Shown here: one piece after another, positions 1 to 13,367 of the stretch
Layout: every line of letters starts with the position of its first letter
Numbering within the stretch: position 1 is the first letter of the stretch
Assembly (NCBI RefSeq): GCF_000027145.1
Contig: NC_013891.1
Span: 1,860,001-1,924,000, forward strand
DNA length: 64,000 nt
Direction of reading: 5' to 3'
From: Listeria seeligeri serovar 1/2b str. SLCC3954
GTDB taxonomy: Bacteria > Bacillota > Bacilli > Lactobacillales > Listeriaceae
Notes under the pieces: model-generated
Database searches by the model: none
What the model was told of the DNA's origin: nothing
What the model saw: only the letters and a program-made list of their open reading frames with translations
Position numbers and translations under genes: made by a program

Positions 1-300
1 AATACCGTTTGCCATTTTGCCAATGACGTTAGCTGTTGCTGGTGCGACGATAACTAAATCCGCCCAGTCAGCTAAATCAATATGGGCGACAACACTTGAT
101 TTTTTTTCATCAAAGGTATCGGTATATACATCATTTTTTGATAATACTTGAAAAGAAAGCGGCGGTACAAATTCTTGTGCGTGCTCGGTCATCATGACTT
201 TTACGTTTGCGCCAGCTTGCGTTAATTTACTTGTAAGTGCGACTGCTTTATAAACAGCAATGCCACCAGACACTGCGAGTAAGATATTTTTTCCTTGCAT
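1..300 (-). CDS. coaBC: CoaBC N-terminal part (phosphopantothenoylcysteine decarboxylase/synthetase), cut by window edge
   Basis: Only the first 100 codons are in the window. They encode the flavoprotein decarboxylase (CoaC) half of the bifunctional CoA-synthesis enzyme, which makes 4'-phosphopantetheine from phosphopantothenate and cysteine. Seen directly: a Rossmann-like start (NILLAVSGGIAVYKA), MTEHAQEFVPPLSFQVLS, and the APATANVIGKMANG motif typical of the HFCD flavoprotein family. The start ATG at 300 has a GAGGTGA ribosome site. It follows rpoZ, as in Bacillus, but a terminator and a new -10 lie between them, so it probably has its own promoter. Confidence 0.93.
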   Translation of the reverse strand, partial: MQGKNILLAVSGGIAVYKAVALTSKLTQAGANVKVMMTEHAQEFVPPLSFQVLSKNDVYTDTFDEKKSSVVAHIDLADWADLVIVAPATANVIGKMANGI

Positions 301-340
301 AATAAGTCACCTCATTTTAATATAAAAAATCATTCACTTC

Positions 341-346
341 ATTATA
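341..346 (-). promoter_or_regulatory. -10 box of a likely coaBC promoter
   Basis: On the minus strand a perfect TATAAT lies about 40 nt upstream of the coaBC start and downstream of the rpoZ terminator. A TTTTGT hexamer sits 17 nt further upstream and is a weak -35. This implies coaBC can be transcribed independently of yicC-gmk-rpoZ. Confidence 0.55.
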
Positions 347-418
347 CCTTAAATCAAGGCGGGACAAAACTATCAAGAAGCTAGAATTCTACTTACTTTC
401 TTAAATAAATTCTTATAA

Positions 419-446
419 AGAAAAAAGCCCCGCAATGAAGCGGAGC
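419..446 (-). terminator. Intrinsic terminator after rpoZ
   Basis: Minus strand: GCTCCGC, loop TTCATT, GCGGGGC, then a run of six T. It starts 9 nt after the rpoZ stop codon. Confidence 0.85.
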
Positions 447-454
447 AGTTAGTC

Positions 455-1293
<839 letters not shown>

Positions 1294-2169
1294 TCATTCG
1301 ACATTTTGCACTTGTTCGCGAATTTTTTCTAGTGTCGTTTTCATTTCCACGACTTGTTCGGTGATTCGAAGCGAATTTGCTTTTGATCCGATTGTATTAA
1401 TTTCACGATTCATTTCTTGGATAAGAAAATCTAATTTCCGCCCAATTGGCTCTTCCAGTAAAATGATACCATAAAATTGCTTCAAATGGCTCTTTGTTCG
1501 TTCTACTTCTTCATTGATATCTGCTTTTTCTAGTAAAAGTGCTACTTCGGTTAGAACGATGTTTTGATCAAAGTTTTCACCGACTATGTTTTGGAGCCGG
1601 TTTTCTATTTTTTCTTGGTAGTATTTTTCTAAAACGGGGATTTCTTCTTGAATGATGGCTAAACTTTTTTCAAGGGTAGCGAGATGTTGTTTAAAATAAA
1701 GCAACAGTTCTGCGCCTTCCATACTTCTCATTTCATCAAGTCGTTCGGTTGCTCGAGTGAGTGTTTCGATAACTAATCGTTCTAATTCACTGCTCGCATC
1801 TACTTCTTCCTCAATCGAAAGGTAGGCTTGTTCTTGAAGTAAGTCACTCATTTTCGGCAGTTCAGCTAATTCGTATCTAGCGCTTGCTTGTTTGATAAAA
1901 CGGTAATAGCTATCTGCAAGGTCCCAATCAATATGTAATTCGCGTTTGGCAAGTTGCTCTCCGGTAATAGAAAAGAAACATTCAATTCGACCACGTTTAA
2001 TTTGCTTATTAATGATCTTTTTTAGTTTTCCTTCTAAATAGGCGAGTTGTTTTGGCATCCGAAACAAACACTCGGAATAGCGATGGTTGACTGCTTTTAA
2101 TTCAATGGTTACTTTGAACGCTTCAAATTCTTTCGTGGCACGTCCAAAACCCGTCATGCTTTTCACCAT
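1294..2169 (-). CDS. yicC: YicC/YloC family endoribonuclease
   Basis: A 291-residue protein beginning MVKSMTGFGRA, the hallmark N-terminus of the YicC family. Members are endoribonucleases; E. coli YicC acts in sRNA turnover. The C-terminal DUF1732 signature EEPIGRKLDFLIQEMNREINTIGSKA is present around residues 240-265. The ATG at 2169 was chosen because it gives the family N-terminus and lies after AAAGGTG; a GTG four codons upstream is less likely. It is the first gene of a yicC-gmk-rpoZ unit. Confidence 0.9.
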   Translation of the reverse strand: MVKSMTGFGRATKEFEAFKVTIELKAVNHRYSECLFRMPKQLAYLEGKLKKIINKQIKRGRIECFFSITGEQLAKRELHIDWDLADSYYRFIKQASARYELAELPKMSDLLQEQAYLSIEEEVDASSELERLVIETLTRATERLDEMRSMEGAELLLYFKQHLATLEKSLAIIQEEIPVLEKYYQEKIENRLQNIVGENFDQNIVLTEVALLLEKADINEEVERTKSHLKQFYGIILLEEPIGRKLDFLIQEMNREINTIGSKANSLRITEQVVEMKTTLEKIREQVQNVE

Positions 2170-2235
2170 TTGGCAAGACACCTTTCATTGCTTAAAGTTC
2201 CCTCTAAGTTTACTTGAAATTTGTTCTGACTTCTT

Positions 2236-2264
2236 ATTATACCAAAGCTACCTCCCGCATACAA
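2236..2264 (-). promoter_or_regulatory. SigA-type promoter for yicC-gmk-rpoZ
   Basis: Minus strand: TTGTAT, 17-nt spacer, TATAAT (at 2241-2236), about 70 nt upstream of yicC. It lies divergent to rqcH. Confidence 0.7.
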
Positions 2265-2325
2265 TACATTTTCGGAATGTATGTTAAAATAGAAAGTAAC
2301 TAACTCATAAAGGAATGAATAACTA

Positions 2326-4038
2326 ATGGCGTTTGATGCGATGTTTTTAAAATCAATGACGGAAGAACTTGCAGAACACGGCGAAAGTGGTCGAATTATG
2401 AAAATCCACCAACCATTTTCGCATGAACTTGTTTTATATATCCGAAAAAACCGTGAAAATAAACGGCTACTCATTTCTTCGCATCCTAGCTATGCAAGAA
2501 TTCAGTGGACCGATGATATTCCAGAAAATCCAGCTCAACCTCCGATGTTTTGTATGCTGCTCCGGAAATATCTTGAAGGTGCGATTATTGAATCCATTAC
2601 GCAACTTCCGAATGAACGGATTTTGCAATTTAGTATTCGTGGCAAAGATGATATTGGCGAAAATCGTTTTTGTGATTTGTTTGTTGAAATCATGGGACGC
2701 CATAGTAATATCACACTGGTTGACCGCGCAAAAAATGTGATTGTTGACTGCATTAAACACGTTTCTCCGGCACAAAATAGTTATCGGACACTTTTACCCG
2801 GCGCAACTTACATTTTACCGCCAGCAACTGACAAATTGAATCCGTTCGAAGTGACTGCCGAACAACTGCTAGCTAGACTTGATTTTCCAGCTGGCAAACT
2901 CGAAAAACAACTCGTTCAAAATTTTGCTGGTTTTAGTCCACTGCTCGCTCGAGAAATTGTTTTTCGGGCCGGTAATCTAACGGCTGATTCGCTTGTTGCT
3001 GCTTTTTTTGAAGTAATGTCACTTGTAAATCAGCATGTAGGACATTCAGCCGTTCCAAATGAATGGCGCGTTTCAAATAAGGAAGATTACTATTTCTTCC
3101 CGCTACGCCATATTGATGCTGAACCAACCGAATCTGCCAGTTTAAGCGCGCTTTTGGACCATTTTTATATTGGAAAAGCAAGACGAGACCGGGTGCACCA
3201 ATTTGCACATGATTTGGAAAAACTCTTGTCGAACGAACTAGCTCGAAGCAGACTGAAAATCGAAAAACTCGAAAACACACTACTCGAAACTGAAAAAGCA
3301 GATGTTTACCGCGTTCAAGGTGAGCTATTAACGGCCAATCTTCATTTGATGGAGCGTGGTATGAACGAGATTACAGTCGAGAATTTTTATGATGATATGA
3401 AAAAAATGACGATTCCGCTTGATACTCGGAAAACTCCTTCTGCCAACGCGCAAAGCTATTTTAGTCGTTACCAAAAGCTGCGAAATGCTGTCGAAGTAGT
3501 AAAAGAACAGATTGCGCTGACAAAAGAAGAAATCACTTATTTGGAATCGGTTGAATCGCAACTAGAAACATCCGGTCCGCAAGATGTAGAAGAAATCCGC
3601 CAAGAACTAGCTGAACAAGGCTACCTGCGCTACAAACAGAAAAAAGGCAGCCGCAAAAAAGCGACTTTACCAGCTCCAGAGAAATATACTTCTTCGACTG
3701 GATTATCTATTTTAGTTGGAAAAAATAATAAGCAAAATGACTATTTAACGAACAAATTAGCGCGAAATAATGATCTTTGGTTCCATGTAAAAGACTTACC
3801 GGGCTCACATGTCGTAATTCAGTCGAATGCACCAGATGAGACTTCTATTACCGAGGCTGCAATGATTGCGGCTTACTATTCCAAAGCCCGTCTCTCAGCT
3901 ACAGTCCCAGTTGACGGAACTCTAGTCAAACATGTCAAAAAACCAAACGGCGCCAAACCTGGTTATGTGATTTATGATAACCAAACGACTTATTTTGTCA
4001 CACCAGATGAAAAGCTTATTTTAGCGTTGAAAAATTAG
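2326..4038 (+). CDS. rqcH: RqcH/FbpA, NFACT-family ribosome quality control protein
   Basis: A 570-residue protein of the NFACT (Rqc2/NEMF/RqcH) family. In Bacillus subtilis RqcH adds alanine tails to nascent chains on stalled 50S subunits. The Listeria ortholog was named FbpA for fibronectin binding. Seen: NFACT-N domain at about 1-270, with FCMLLRKYLEG and VEIMGRHSNI; a charged helical coiled-coil region at about 285-440; and a C-terminal NFACT-R domain (STGLSILVGKNNKQNDYLT, LWFHVKDLPGSHVVI). No signal peptide is visible, so any surface role needs a non-classical route. The start ATG follows AAAGGAATGA. Confidence 0.92.
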   Translation: MAFDAMFLKSMTEELAEHGESGRIMKIHQPFSHELVLYIRKNRENKRLLISSHPSYARIQWTDDIPENPAQPPMFCMLLRKYLEGAIIESITQLPNERILQFSIRGKDDIGENRFCDLFVEIMGRHSNITLVDRAKNVIVDCIKHVSPAQNSYRTLLPGATYILPPATDKLNPFEVTAEQLLARLDFPAGKLEKQLVQNFAGFSPLLAREIVFRAGNLTADSLVAAFFEVMSLVNQHVGHSAVPNEWRVSNKEDYYFFPLRHIDAEPTESASLSALLDHFYIGKARRDRVHQFAHDLEKLLSNELARSRLKIEKLENTLLETEKADVYRVQGELLTANLHLMERGMNEITVENFYDDMKKMTIPLDTRKTPSANAQSYFSRYQKLRNAVEVVKEQIALTKEEITYLESVESQLETSGPQDVEEIRQELAEQGYLRYKQKKGSRKKATLPAPEKYTSSTGLSILVGKNNKQNDYLTNKLARNNDLWFHVKDLPGSHVVIQSNAPDETSITEAAMIAAYYSKARLSATVPVDGTLVKHVKKPNGAKPGYVIYDNQTTYFVTPDEKLILALKN

Positions 4039-4056
4039 CAGTTCTTTGTTGGAGCC

Positions 4057-4081
4057 GTTTTTATTCCTTTTTTACGGGTAA
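4057..4081 (+). promoter_or_regulatory. Candidate SigB promoter for the SDR gene
   Basis: GTTT at 4057-4060, a 15-nt spacer, then GGGTAA at 4076-4081. This fits the Listeria SigB consensus (GTTT-N13-17-GGGWAW). A TATACT just downstream (4086-4091) could be a SigA -10. I recall the L. monocytogenes ortholog being listed in SigB regulons, but cannot confirm it here. Confidence 0.6.
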
Positions 4082-4125
4082 ATGTTATACTGACTTTACT
4101 TTTTACTAGAAAGGATGATAGGCAA

Positions 4126-4725
4126 ATGAAAATTTTATTAATTGGTGCTTCTGGTACGCTTGGTTCTGCGGTGAAGGAACGTTTGGAGAAAAAAGCGGAT
4201 GTGATAACTGCTGGAAGACATAGTGGGGATGTAACAGTCGATATTACGAGTGTGGATAGTATTAAAAAAATGTATACGCAAGTTGGCAAAGTCGATGCGA
4301 TTGTTTCTGCAACTGGTAGTGCCACTTTTTCCCCCTTAACGGAATTAACACCAGAAAAAAATGCTGTTACGATAAGTAGCAAATTGGGTGGTCAAATTAA
4401 TCTTGTTTTACTGGGAATTAATTCGTTAAATGATAACGGTAGCTTTACGCTTACAACAGGAATTATGATGGAAGATCCAATTGTCCAAGGTGCTTCTGCT
4501 GCAATGGCAAATGGTGCGGTTACTGCTTTTGCGAAATCAGCAGCAATCGAAATGCCACGTGGACTCCGGATTAATACGGTTAGTCCTAATGTTTTAGAAG
4601 AATCTTGGGGCAGACTGGAACCATTTTTCCAAGGTTTTAATCCTGTTCCAGCCGAACGTGTTTCCCGCGCTTTTGAGAAAAGTGTATTTGGCGCTCAAAC
4701 TGGCGAAAGTTACAAGGTCTATTAA
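4126..4725 (+). CDS. Short-chain dehydrogenase/reductase
   Basis: A 199-residue, short SDR-fold protein. The N-terminal NAD(P)-binding motif is GASGTLG (residues 7-13), followed by a Rossmann beta-alpha unit ending AGRHSG. The classical active-site Tyr-x-x-x-Lys is not evident. The matching helix reads ASAAMANGAVTAFAKSAAIEMP, where Ala-Met replaces Tyr and Lys is distal, so this is an atypical SDR of unknown substrate. The ATG at 4126 follows AAAGGATGATAGGCAA. A SigB-type promoter suggests stress induction. Confidence 0.8.
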   Translation: MKILLIGASGTLGSAVKERLEKKADVITAGRHSGDVTVDITSVDSIKKMYTQVGKVDAIVSATGSATFSPLTELTPEKNAVTISSKLGGQINLVLLGINSLNDNGSFTLTTGIMMEDPIVQGASAAMANGAVTAFAKSAAIEMPRGLRINTVSPNVLEESWGRLEPFFQGFNPVPAERVSRAFEKSVFGAQTGESYKVY

Positions 4726-4732
4726 TAGTAAA

Positions 4733-4765
4733 AAAGGGAAGCACGGAATTGCCGTGTTTCCCTTT
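4733..4765. terminator. Bidirectional terminator between SDR gene and pyrE
   Basis: AAAGGGAAGCACGG / CCGTGTTTCCCTTT stem with a 5-nt loop. A-rich and T-rich flanks serve both converging genes. Confidence 0.85.
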
Positions 4766-4770
4766 CTTTA

Positions 4771-5396
4771 TTATTTACCCCAAGTTTCCGGGTTTTGCTT
4801 CCATTCTTTTAACGTTTGCATGTCTTCTTTTGATACATAGTTTTTAGTAAGAGCGACTTCGATAAGCTCATCGTAATTAGTAAGCGTAACTAGCTTCGTA
4901 TTTGCTTCTGCTAGTAATTTATTCCCTTTTTCTAATCCATATGTAAAGATGGCCGCGATGCCGAGTACTTCTGCTCCTGCTTGTTCTAGTGCTTCGACTG
5001 CTTTTAGCGAGCTGCCGCCTGTAGAAATCAAATCTTCAATTACGACTACTTTTTGACCTTTGAAAATGGGGCCTTCGATTTGATTGCCTTTGCCGTGTTC
5101 TTTCGCTTTAGAACGAACGTAGACCATTGGTAAATCTAGTAAATCACTGACCCAAGCAGCATGAGGAATCCCTGCTGTTGCTGTTCCGGCGATTACATCA
5201 ACGTCACCAAAATCTTCTTTTATTTTCTCCGCGAGTGCTGCCGCGATAAACTGGCGAACTTTTGGAAAACCGAGTGTTAGCCGATTATCGCAATAGATAG
5301 GCGATTTAATGCCCGAAGCCCAAGTGAATGGGTCGTTTGGTTTTAAAAAGACGGCTTTAATTTCTAATAATTGCTCTGCTACTTGTTTTTCTGTAC

Positions 5397-5400
<4 letters not shown>
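4771..5400 (-). CDS. pyrE: Orotate phosphoribosyltransferase
   Basis: A 209-residue enzyme that joins orotate to PRPP, giving OMP. The PRPP-binding motif [17 protein letters not shown] lies at about 115-131. [16 protein letters not shown] near residue 25-40 is the orotate-binding N-terminal signature. The ATG at 5400 overlaps the pyrF stop (ATGA) and follows GGAGTGG, so it is preferred over an in-frame GTG at 5409. It is the last gene of the pyr operon, followed by a strong terminator. Confidence 0.96.
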
Positions 5401-7770
<2,370 letters not shown>

Positions 7771-7793
7771 GGTTCCACCCCGTTTCTTCTATA

Positions 7794-10700
7794 TTAAACT
7801 CGTGCTTTTGGTTGTTTTACGATACTTGTATTCATTGCTTCTAGTTCAAAGGAGCGTGATTCTAACACTCGCAAAATTGCTTCTGCGGTATCAAGCGATG
7901 TACAAACTGGGATGCCATTTTCGACTGATTCCCGGCGAATTTGGAAACCATCGCGTTCTGGACGTTTACCTGTTGTTAGTGTATTAACGACGAGCGTCAC
8001 TTGGCCATTTCGGATATAGTCGATAAGCGTTTCTTGGTTTTCTCCAATTTTTTTCACTTGCGATACTGGAATTTCCGCTTGTTCTAATGTGCTGGCGGTT
8101 CCTTTTGTCGCCATGATTGTGAAGCCAATTCGGTTAAATCGTTTTGCTAGTTCCACTGCTTCTTGTTTGTCGCGGTCAGCCACAGTTAGGAGTACTGTTC
8201 CGTAGTCATGCATCGTTGTCCCGCTTGCTACAAAACCTTTATACAGTGCTTTTTCAAGCGTGATATCTTTCCCCATGACTTCCCCTGTTGACTTCATTTC
8301 AGGCCCAAGCGACGTATCCACACTACGCAATTTCGCGAATGAGAACACCGGCACTTTGACAAAAATTTCTTGTTTTTCTGGCGCAAGTCCTGGTGTATAA
8401 CCAAGGTCAATTAATTTTTCACCAAGGATGACTTTGGTCGCTACATTGGCCATCGGAATTTCCGTAATTTTACTTAAAAATGGTGCTGTCCGGCTTGAAC
8501 GCGGATTCACTTCGATGACGAATACTTCTTCGCCGTCCACAACATATTGGATATTCAGCATGCCGATAATATTTAGTCCGGTTGCAAGTCTTGTCGTATA
8601 ATCAACAATCGTATTTTTTACATTTTCGCTTAATCGTTGCGCTGGGTAAACGGCAATTGAGTCACCGGAATGGACTCCGGCACGTTCGATATGTTCCATA
8701 ATTCCTGGTATAAGCACATTCTCGCCGTCACTAATTGCGTCCACTTCTACTTCTTGTCCGCTAACATAACGATCGACTAAAACGGGGTGTTTTGGATTTA
8801 CTTTTACCGCATTTGTCATATAATGTTTTAATGCTTCTTCTGATTCCACGATTTCCATTGCCCGTCCACCGAGTACGTAAGATGGGCGAACTAGAACAGG
8901 ATAGCCAATGTTAGTTGCTACTTTAATTGCTTCTTCAACCGACGTGGCTGTTTTTCCAGCTGGTTGAGGGATTTGTAAGATTTCTAACGCTTTTTCAAAG
9001 GCATCACGGTTTTCCGCACGATCGGTATCCTCTAAACTTGTTCCTAGAATTTTCACTCCACGTTTTGATAAACCATCTGCTAAGTTGATTGCGGTTTGAC
9101 CACCAAATTGGACGACAACGCCTAGTGGTTGCTCGATTTCAATAACATGCATCACATCTTCTAGTGTCAATGGTTCGAAGTAAAGCTTATCCGATATACT
9201 AAAGTCCGTCGATACAGTTTCTGGATTGTTATTGATAATAATTGCTTCGTACCCGGCTTGTTGAATTGCCCAAACAGAGTGTACCGTCGCATAGTCAAAT
9301 TCGACCCCTTGTCCAATCCGAATCGGTCCAGATCCAAGTACAATGACACTCTCTTTTGCCGAGCGAGTAGACTCATTTTCCTCTTCATAAGTACTGTAGA
9401 AATATGGCGTAGTGGATTCAAATTCAGCTGCACAAGTATCCACCATTTTGTATACCGGGAAAAGATTTTGCGCTTTTCGTAAATCGTATATTTCTTGCTC
9501 TGACGTTTTCCAACAAGTTGCCAGGAAAGAGTCAGAAAAACCTGCTCGTTTGGCCTCCGCAAGCACTTCCGGATTGTTTGGACTTTCTTTTACACGTGTT
9601 TCTAATTCAATTGTTTTACTTAATTTATATAAGAAGAACAAATCAATTTTAGTTTTTTCGTGGAGTTGCTCGATTGTTTGACCACGACGTAGTGCAGTTG
9701 CTAAGAAAAATAAGCGATCATCTTCTGGGAAGCAAATTTTGCGTTCTAATGTTTCCGCATCTGCATTTTCAGCTTCTTCAAGTAACAAATGATCCGCACC
9801 AATTTCAAGTGAACGAACAGCTTTTAAAAGTGCTTCTTCCCATGAGCGGCCAATCGCCATGACTTCACCAGTTGCTTTCATTTGTGTTCCGAGACGGCGA
9901 TCTGCTTGTTCGAATTTATCAAAAGCAAAGCGTGGAATCTTTGCAACGACATAATCAAGCGCTGGCTCAAAGTGAGCGAAAGTTGTTCCTGTTACTGGGT
10001 TTCTAACTTCATCAAGTGTAAGTCCAACAGCGATTTTAGCTGCTAATTTGGCGATTGGATACCCCGTTGCTTTCGATGCTAGCGCAGAAGAACGGCTCAC
10101 ACGTGGGTTTACTTCGATAACGTAGTAGTTGTAACTATCTGGATCTAGTGCTAATTGAACGTTACAGCCACCTTCAATTTCCAGTGCGCGAATGATTTTT
10201 AATGATACATCACGAAGTAGTTGGTATTCGCGGTCAGAAAGCGTTTGGCTTGGTGCGACAACAATGGAATCTCCCGTATGTATTCCAACTGGGTCAATAT
10301 TTTCCATGTTACAAACAACCATGGCATTATTGTTTGCATCGCGCATCACTTCATATTCCACTTCTTTAAAACCTGCGATACTTTTTTCAAGTAGACACTG
10401 TGTCACTGGGCTAAGTTTTAAACCGCTTGTTACCGTTTCAATTAGTTCTTTTTCATTATGGCAAATTCCGCCGCCTGATCCGCCAAGAGTATAGGCTGGA
10501 CGCACGATTACTGGATAACCAATTCGTTCTACAAAGGTATATGCTTCGTCTAAATTATGAATAATATCACTTTCTGGAACTGGCTCACCAAGCTCATTCA
10601 TCAAGTCACGGAATGCTTCCCGGTCCTCTGCTTTTTTAATCGCCGTTAAATCTGTTCCAAGTACTTCGACATTACATTCATCCAAAATTCCCGCTGCGGA

Positions 10701-11006
10701 AAGTTCCATCGCCATGTTTAATCCAGTTTGGCCGCCAAGAGTTGGTAAAATCGCATCTGGACGTTCTTTCCGAATAATGCGTGATACAAAATCAAGTGTA
10801 ATTGGCTCGATATAAACTTTGTCAGCCATTTCTGCATCTGTCATAATCGTTGCTGGGTTGGAGTTAACTAGCACCACTCGGTACCCTTCTTCTCTTAAAC
10901 TAAGGCAAGCTTGTGTTCCAGCGTAATCAAATTCTGCGGCTTGGCCAATGACAATCGGACCAGAACCGATGACAAGAATGGTTTTTATATCATCACGTTT
11001 AGGCAT
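7794..11006 (-). CDS. carB: Carbamoyl-phosphate synthase large subunit
   Basis: A 1070-residue enzyme, the full length for the family, that makes carbamoyl phosphate from bicarbonate, ATP and glutamine-derived ammonia. Two homologous ATP-grasp halves are visible: [20 protein letters not shown] near residue 14, and [20 protein letters not shown] near 560. [18 protein letters not shown] and [15 protein letters not shown] are the ATP-grasp metal-binding segments. The last about 130 residues form the MGS-like allosteric domain. The ATG at 11006 follows AGGAGGGTGAATTAC and overlaps the end of carA by 8 nt. Confidence 0.97.
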   Translation of the reverse strand: MPKRDDIKTILVIGSGPIVIGQAAEFDYAGTQACLSLREEGYRVVLVNSNPATIMTDAEMADKVYIEPITLDFVSRIIRKERPDAILPTLGGQTGLNMAMELSAAGILDECNVEVLGTDLTAIKKAEDREAFRDLMNELGEPVPESDIIHNLDEAYTFVERIGYPVIVRPAYTLGGSGGGICHNEKELIETVTSGLKLSPVTQCLLEKSIAGFKEVEYEVMRDANNNAMVVCNMENIDPVGIHTGDSIVVAPSQTLSDREYQLLRDVSLKIIRALEIEGGCNVQLALDPDSYNYYVIEVNPRVSRSSALASKATGYPIAKLAAKIAVGLTLDEVRNPVTGTTFAHFEPALDYVVAKIPRFAFDKFEQADRRLGTQMKATGEVMAIGRSWEEALLKAVRSLEIGADHLLLEEAENADAETLERKICFPEDDRLFFLATALRRGQTIEQLHEKTKIDLFFLYKLSKTIELETRVKESPNNPEVLAEAKRAGFSDSFLATCWKTSEQEIYDLRKAQNLFPVYKMVDTCAAEFESTTPYFYSTYEEENESTRSAKESVIVLGSGPIRIGQGVEFDYATVHSVWAIQQAGYEAIIINNNPETVSTDFSISDKLYFEPLTLEDVMHVIEIEQPLGVVVQFGGQTAINLADGLSKRGVKILGTSLEDTDRAENRDAFEKALEILQIPQPAGKTATSVEEAIKVATNIGYPVLVRPSYVLGGRAMEIVESEEALKHYMTNAVKVNPKHPVLVDRYVSGQEVEVDAISDGENVLIPGIMEHIERAGVHSGDSIAVYPAQRLSENVKNTIVDYTTRLATGLNIIGMLNIQYVVDGEEVFVIEVNPRSSRTAPFLSKITEIPMANVATKVILGEKLIDLGYTPGLAPEKQEIFVKVPVFSFAKLRSVDTSLGPEMKSTGEVMGKDITLEKALYKGFVASGTTMHDYGTVLLTVADRDKQEAVELAKRFNRIGFTIMATKGTASTLEQAEIPVSQVKKIGENQETLIDYIRNGQVTLVVNTLTTGKRPERDGFQIRRESVENGIPVCTSLDTAEAILRVLESRSFELEAMNTSIVKQPKARV

Positions 11007-12090
11007 GTAATTCACCCTCCTCTTTCACATTCATCATTTCCATAAACTCATCAAAAAGATAGTTTACATCGCTTGGTCCGGGGTTTGCTTCTGGATGATA
11101 TTGGACTGTGTAAGCTTGATATTCCTTATGTGCAAGTCCTTCTACTGTTTCATCATTTAATTCAATATGCGTTACTTTTAAATCTGTATCAACAAGTGAA
11201 GCTTTGTCTACTGCATAACCATGATTTTGCGCGGTGAAGTCAACCCGTCCTGTTGCGAGTTCTTTCACTGGATGATTTGCTCCGCGATGGCCAAATTTCA
11301 GTTTGAAAGTATCAGCTCCATTTGCAAGAGCGAATAATTGATGTCCTAAGCAAATCCCAAATAATGGTAATTTCCCTTGAATACCGCGAATCATTTCTAA
11401 AGCTTCGGGAACGTCTTTCGGGTCTCCCGGTCCGTTTGAAAGCATCACGCCATCAGGATGCATCGCCAAAATTTCTTCTGCCGTTGTATTATAAGGAACC
11501 ACCGTCACATAGCAATTCCTTTTATTCAATTCTCGTAAAATCGAACTTTTCACACCATAATCTACTAACACAACCCGTCTTCCATCTCCAGGGCTTGCGA
11601 ACGCTTTAGCTGAGGATACTTCATGCACTTGATCAACTGGTAAGCGAACAGCACGTAAATGATGTAATAATTCTTCTTTATTCGCTGTTTCTGCAGCCAA
11701 AATTCCTTTTAACGTACCTTCTTTACGAATCAATTTGGTTAACTTCCGAGTATCAATTCCCGCAATTCCCGGAATCCCTTTTTCTTTCAAAAATTGGCTT
11801 AAAGTAATTTGATTGCGCCAGTTGGATGGATATTCGGCTGCTTCCCTTACTACCACCCCTTTGACTGCAGGATTAATCGACTCAAAATCGTCTCGGTTCA
11901 CACCATAATTCCCAACTAGTGGATACGTAAAAGTAATAATTTGACCGTAATAAGAAGGGTCCGTAATTGTCTCTTGATAGCCTGTCATTCCCGTATTAAA
12001 GACGACTTCACCAATTGTTTCTTTTTCACTACCGATCGCCTCACCGATGAAGTAATTCCCGTCTTCTAGCATCAAAATTCGCTTTGTCAT
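10999..12090 (-). CDS. carA: Carbamoyl-phosphate synthase small (glutaminase) subunit
   Basis: A 363-residue class-I glutamine amidotransferase subunit that feeds ammonia to CarB. The triad is visible: nucleophile Cys in [15 protein letters not shown] (about 236-250), with His and Glu in [11 protein letters not shown] near 335-345. The N-terminal domain has NTGMTGYQE and [12 protein letters not shown]. The ATG at 12090 overlaps the pyrC stop by 4 nt (ATGA) with GAGGGGGAAATAAA upstream. A longer in-frame extension into pyrC is rejected. Confidence 0.96.
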   Translation of the reverse strand: MTKRILMLEDGNYFIGEAIGSEKETIGEVVFNTGMTGYQETITDPSYYGQIITFTYPLVGNYGVNRDDFESINPAVKGVVVREAAEYPSNWRNQITLSQFLKEKGIPGIAGIDTRKLTKLIRKEGTLKGILAAETANKEELLHHLRAVRLPVDQVHEVSSAKAFASPGDGRRVVLVDYGVKSSILRELNKRNCYVTVVPYNTTAEEILAMHPDGVMLSNGPGDPKDVPEALEMIRGIQGKLPLFGICLGHQLFALANGADTFKLKFGHRGANHPVKELATGRVDFTAQNHGYAVDKASLVDTDLKVTHIELNDETVEGLAHKEYQAYTVQYHPEANPGPSDVNYLFDEFMEMMNVKEEGELHA

Positions 12091-13367
12091 TTTATTTCCC
12101 CCTCTGAGTAAACCAGTGTCCCTTCTGCAAAAGTCGCTACCGGCCAGCCGATACATGCTTCTCCTACAAATGGTGTATTTTTACCTTTTGAATAAAAAGT
12201 AGCTGGGTCGATTTTGCTTTCTTTTGCTAAATCAAGAACTACAATGTCTGCTACTCTGCCTTCTTCAAGTTTGCCGTATGGAAGGTTAAAGCACGTTGCT
12301 GGTTTTACGGTCATCCAATCGACAAGTTGTTTCAACGTCCATTCGTTTGTTTTGACAAAATGTGTATAAAGTAATGGGAAAGCTGTTTCTAAGCCAACGA
12401 TGCCAAATGCGGCTTTCTCCATTGGGACATTCTTTTCTTCAGCAGCATGTGGTGCATGGTCGGTTGCGATAAAATCAATCGTTCCATCTAGTAAACCTTC
12501 TAGAAGCGCCGCACGATCTTCTTTACTTCTTAGTGGCGGATTCATTTTCCAGTTCCCATCATTTCCAGGAATATCTTCTTCATCAAGGATCAAGTGATGT
12601 GGCGAAACTTCTGCGGTTACTCGGATTCCGGCACGTTTGGCATCTCGCACGACGCGAACGGATTCTTTGGTCGAAATATGGCAGACGTGGTAGTGACAGC
12701 CAGCCGCTTCAGCCAGCAAGACATCGCGAGCAATTTGAACCGACTCCGCAATATTAGGAATTCCTTTTAGTCCTGCTTTTTCAGCAAAAATACCATCATG
12801 GACAACGCCACCGTAGATAAGCGAATTGTCTTCACAGTGTGCCACTATTGCCATATCCAATTTTGCGGCCCGTTTCATCGCTTCATACATAGTGCCAGCT
12901 AGTTGCACGCCAACACCATCATCAGTAAAAGCAAATGCTCCTGCTTCTTTCAAAGCTTCCATGTCGACTAGTTCGTCTGTTCCAAGACTGGTCGTAATAG
13001 ATGCATATGGTAAAACGCGAACTTGCGCTGTTTCGTTAATTTTCGCCTGTAAACTCTCCATTATTTCTTTTGAATCTGGAACTGGTTTCGTATTTGGCAT
13101 GGAACAAATAGTTGTATATCCACCACGTGCAGCTGCTTTTGTTCCGGTCAAAATGGTTTCCTTATGTTCTCCGCCTGGCTCACGAAGATGCACATGCACA
13201 TCAATAAAACCTGGTGCAATGACTTTATCCGTTGCATCAAAAACCTCACCGCTTGTCACATCAATTGAGTCGGCGATTAAGTTCACTTTACCATTTTGAA
13301 TTAGTACATCTTTGTTTTCTAGCTCTCCTGCTTCATTTAGTACTTGTCCATTTTTTAATACGTACAT
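12087..13367 (-). CDS. pyrC: Dihydroorotase (type I)
   Basis: A 426-residue amidohydrolase cyclising carbamoyl aspartate to dihydroorotate. The metal-binding [10 protein letters not shown] motif lies at about 58-67. [17 protein letters not shown] and the ATDHAPHA motif near 302-309 supply further metal ligands and the catalytic Asp. The start codon lies inside the 3' end of pyrB (13-nt overlap) with GAGGGCGGA upstream. Confidence 0.96.
   Translation of the reverse strand: MYVLKNGQVLNEAGELENKDVLIQNGKVNLIADSIDVTSGEVFDATDKVIAPGFIDVHVHLREPGGEHKETILTGTKAAARGGYTTICSMPNTKPVPDSKEIMESLQAKINETAQVRVLPYASITTSLGTDELVDMEALKEAGAFAFTDDGVGVQLAGTMYEAMKRAAKLDMAIVAHCEDNSLIYGGVVHDGIFAEKAGLKGIPNIAESVQIARDVLLAEAAGCHYHVCHISTKESVRVVRDAKRAGIRVTAEVSPHHLILDEEDIPGNDGNWKMNPPLRSKEDRAALLEGLLDGTIDFIATDHAPHAAEEKNVPMEKAAFGIVGLETAFPLLYTHFVKTNEWTLKQLVDWMTVKPATCFNLPYGKLEEGRVADIVVLDLAKESKIDPATFYSKGKNTPFVGEACIGWPVATFAEGTLVYSEGEIK

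Noticed and set aside
2163-2474. 103-codon minus-strand ORF across the yicC/rqcH gap
   Set aside because: Overlaps the rqcH 5' end and yicC start antisense; no start site or protein signature.
12826-13299. 157-codon plus-strand ORF antisense to pyrC
   Set aside because: Shadow of the well-supported pyrC frame.
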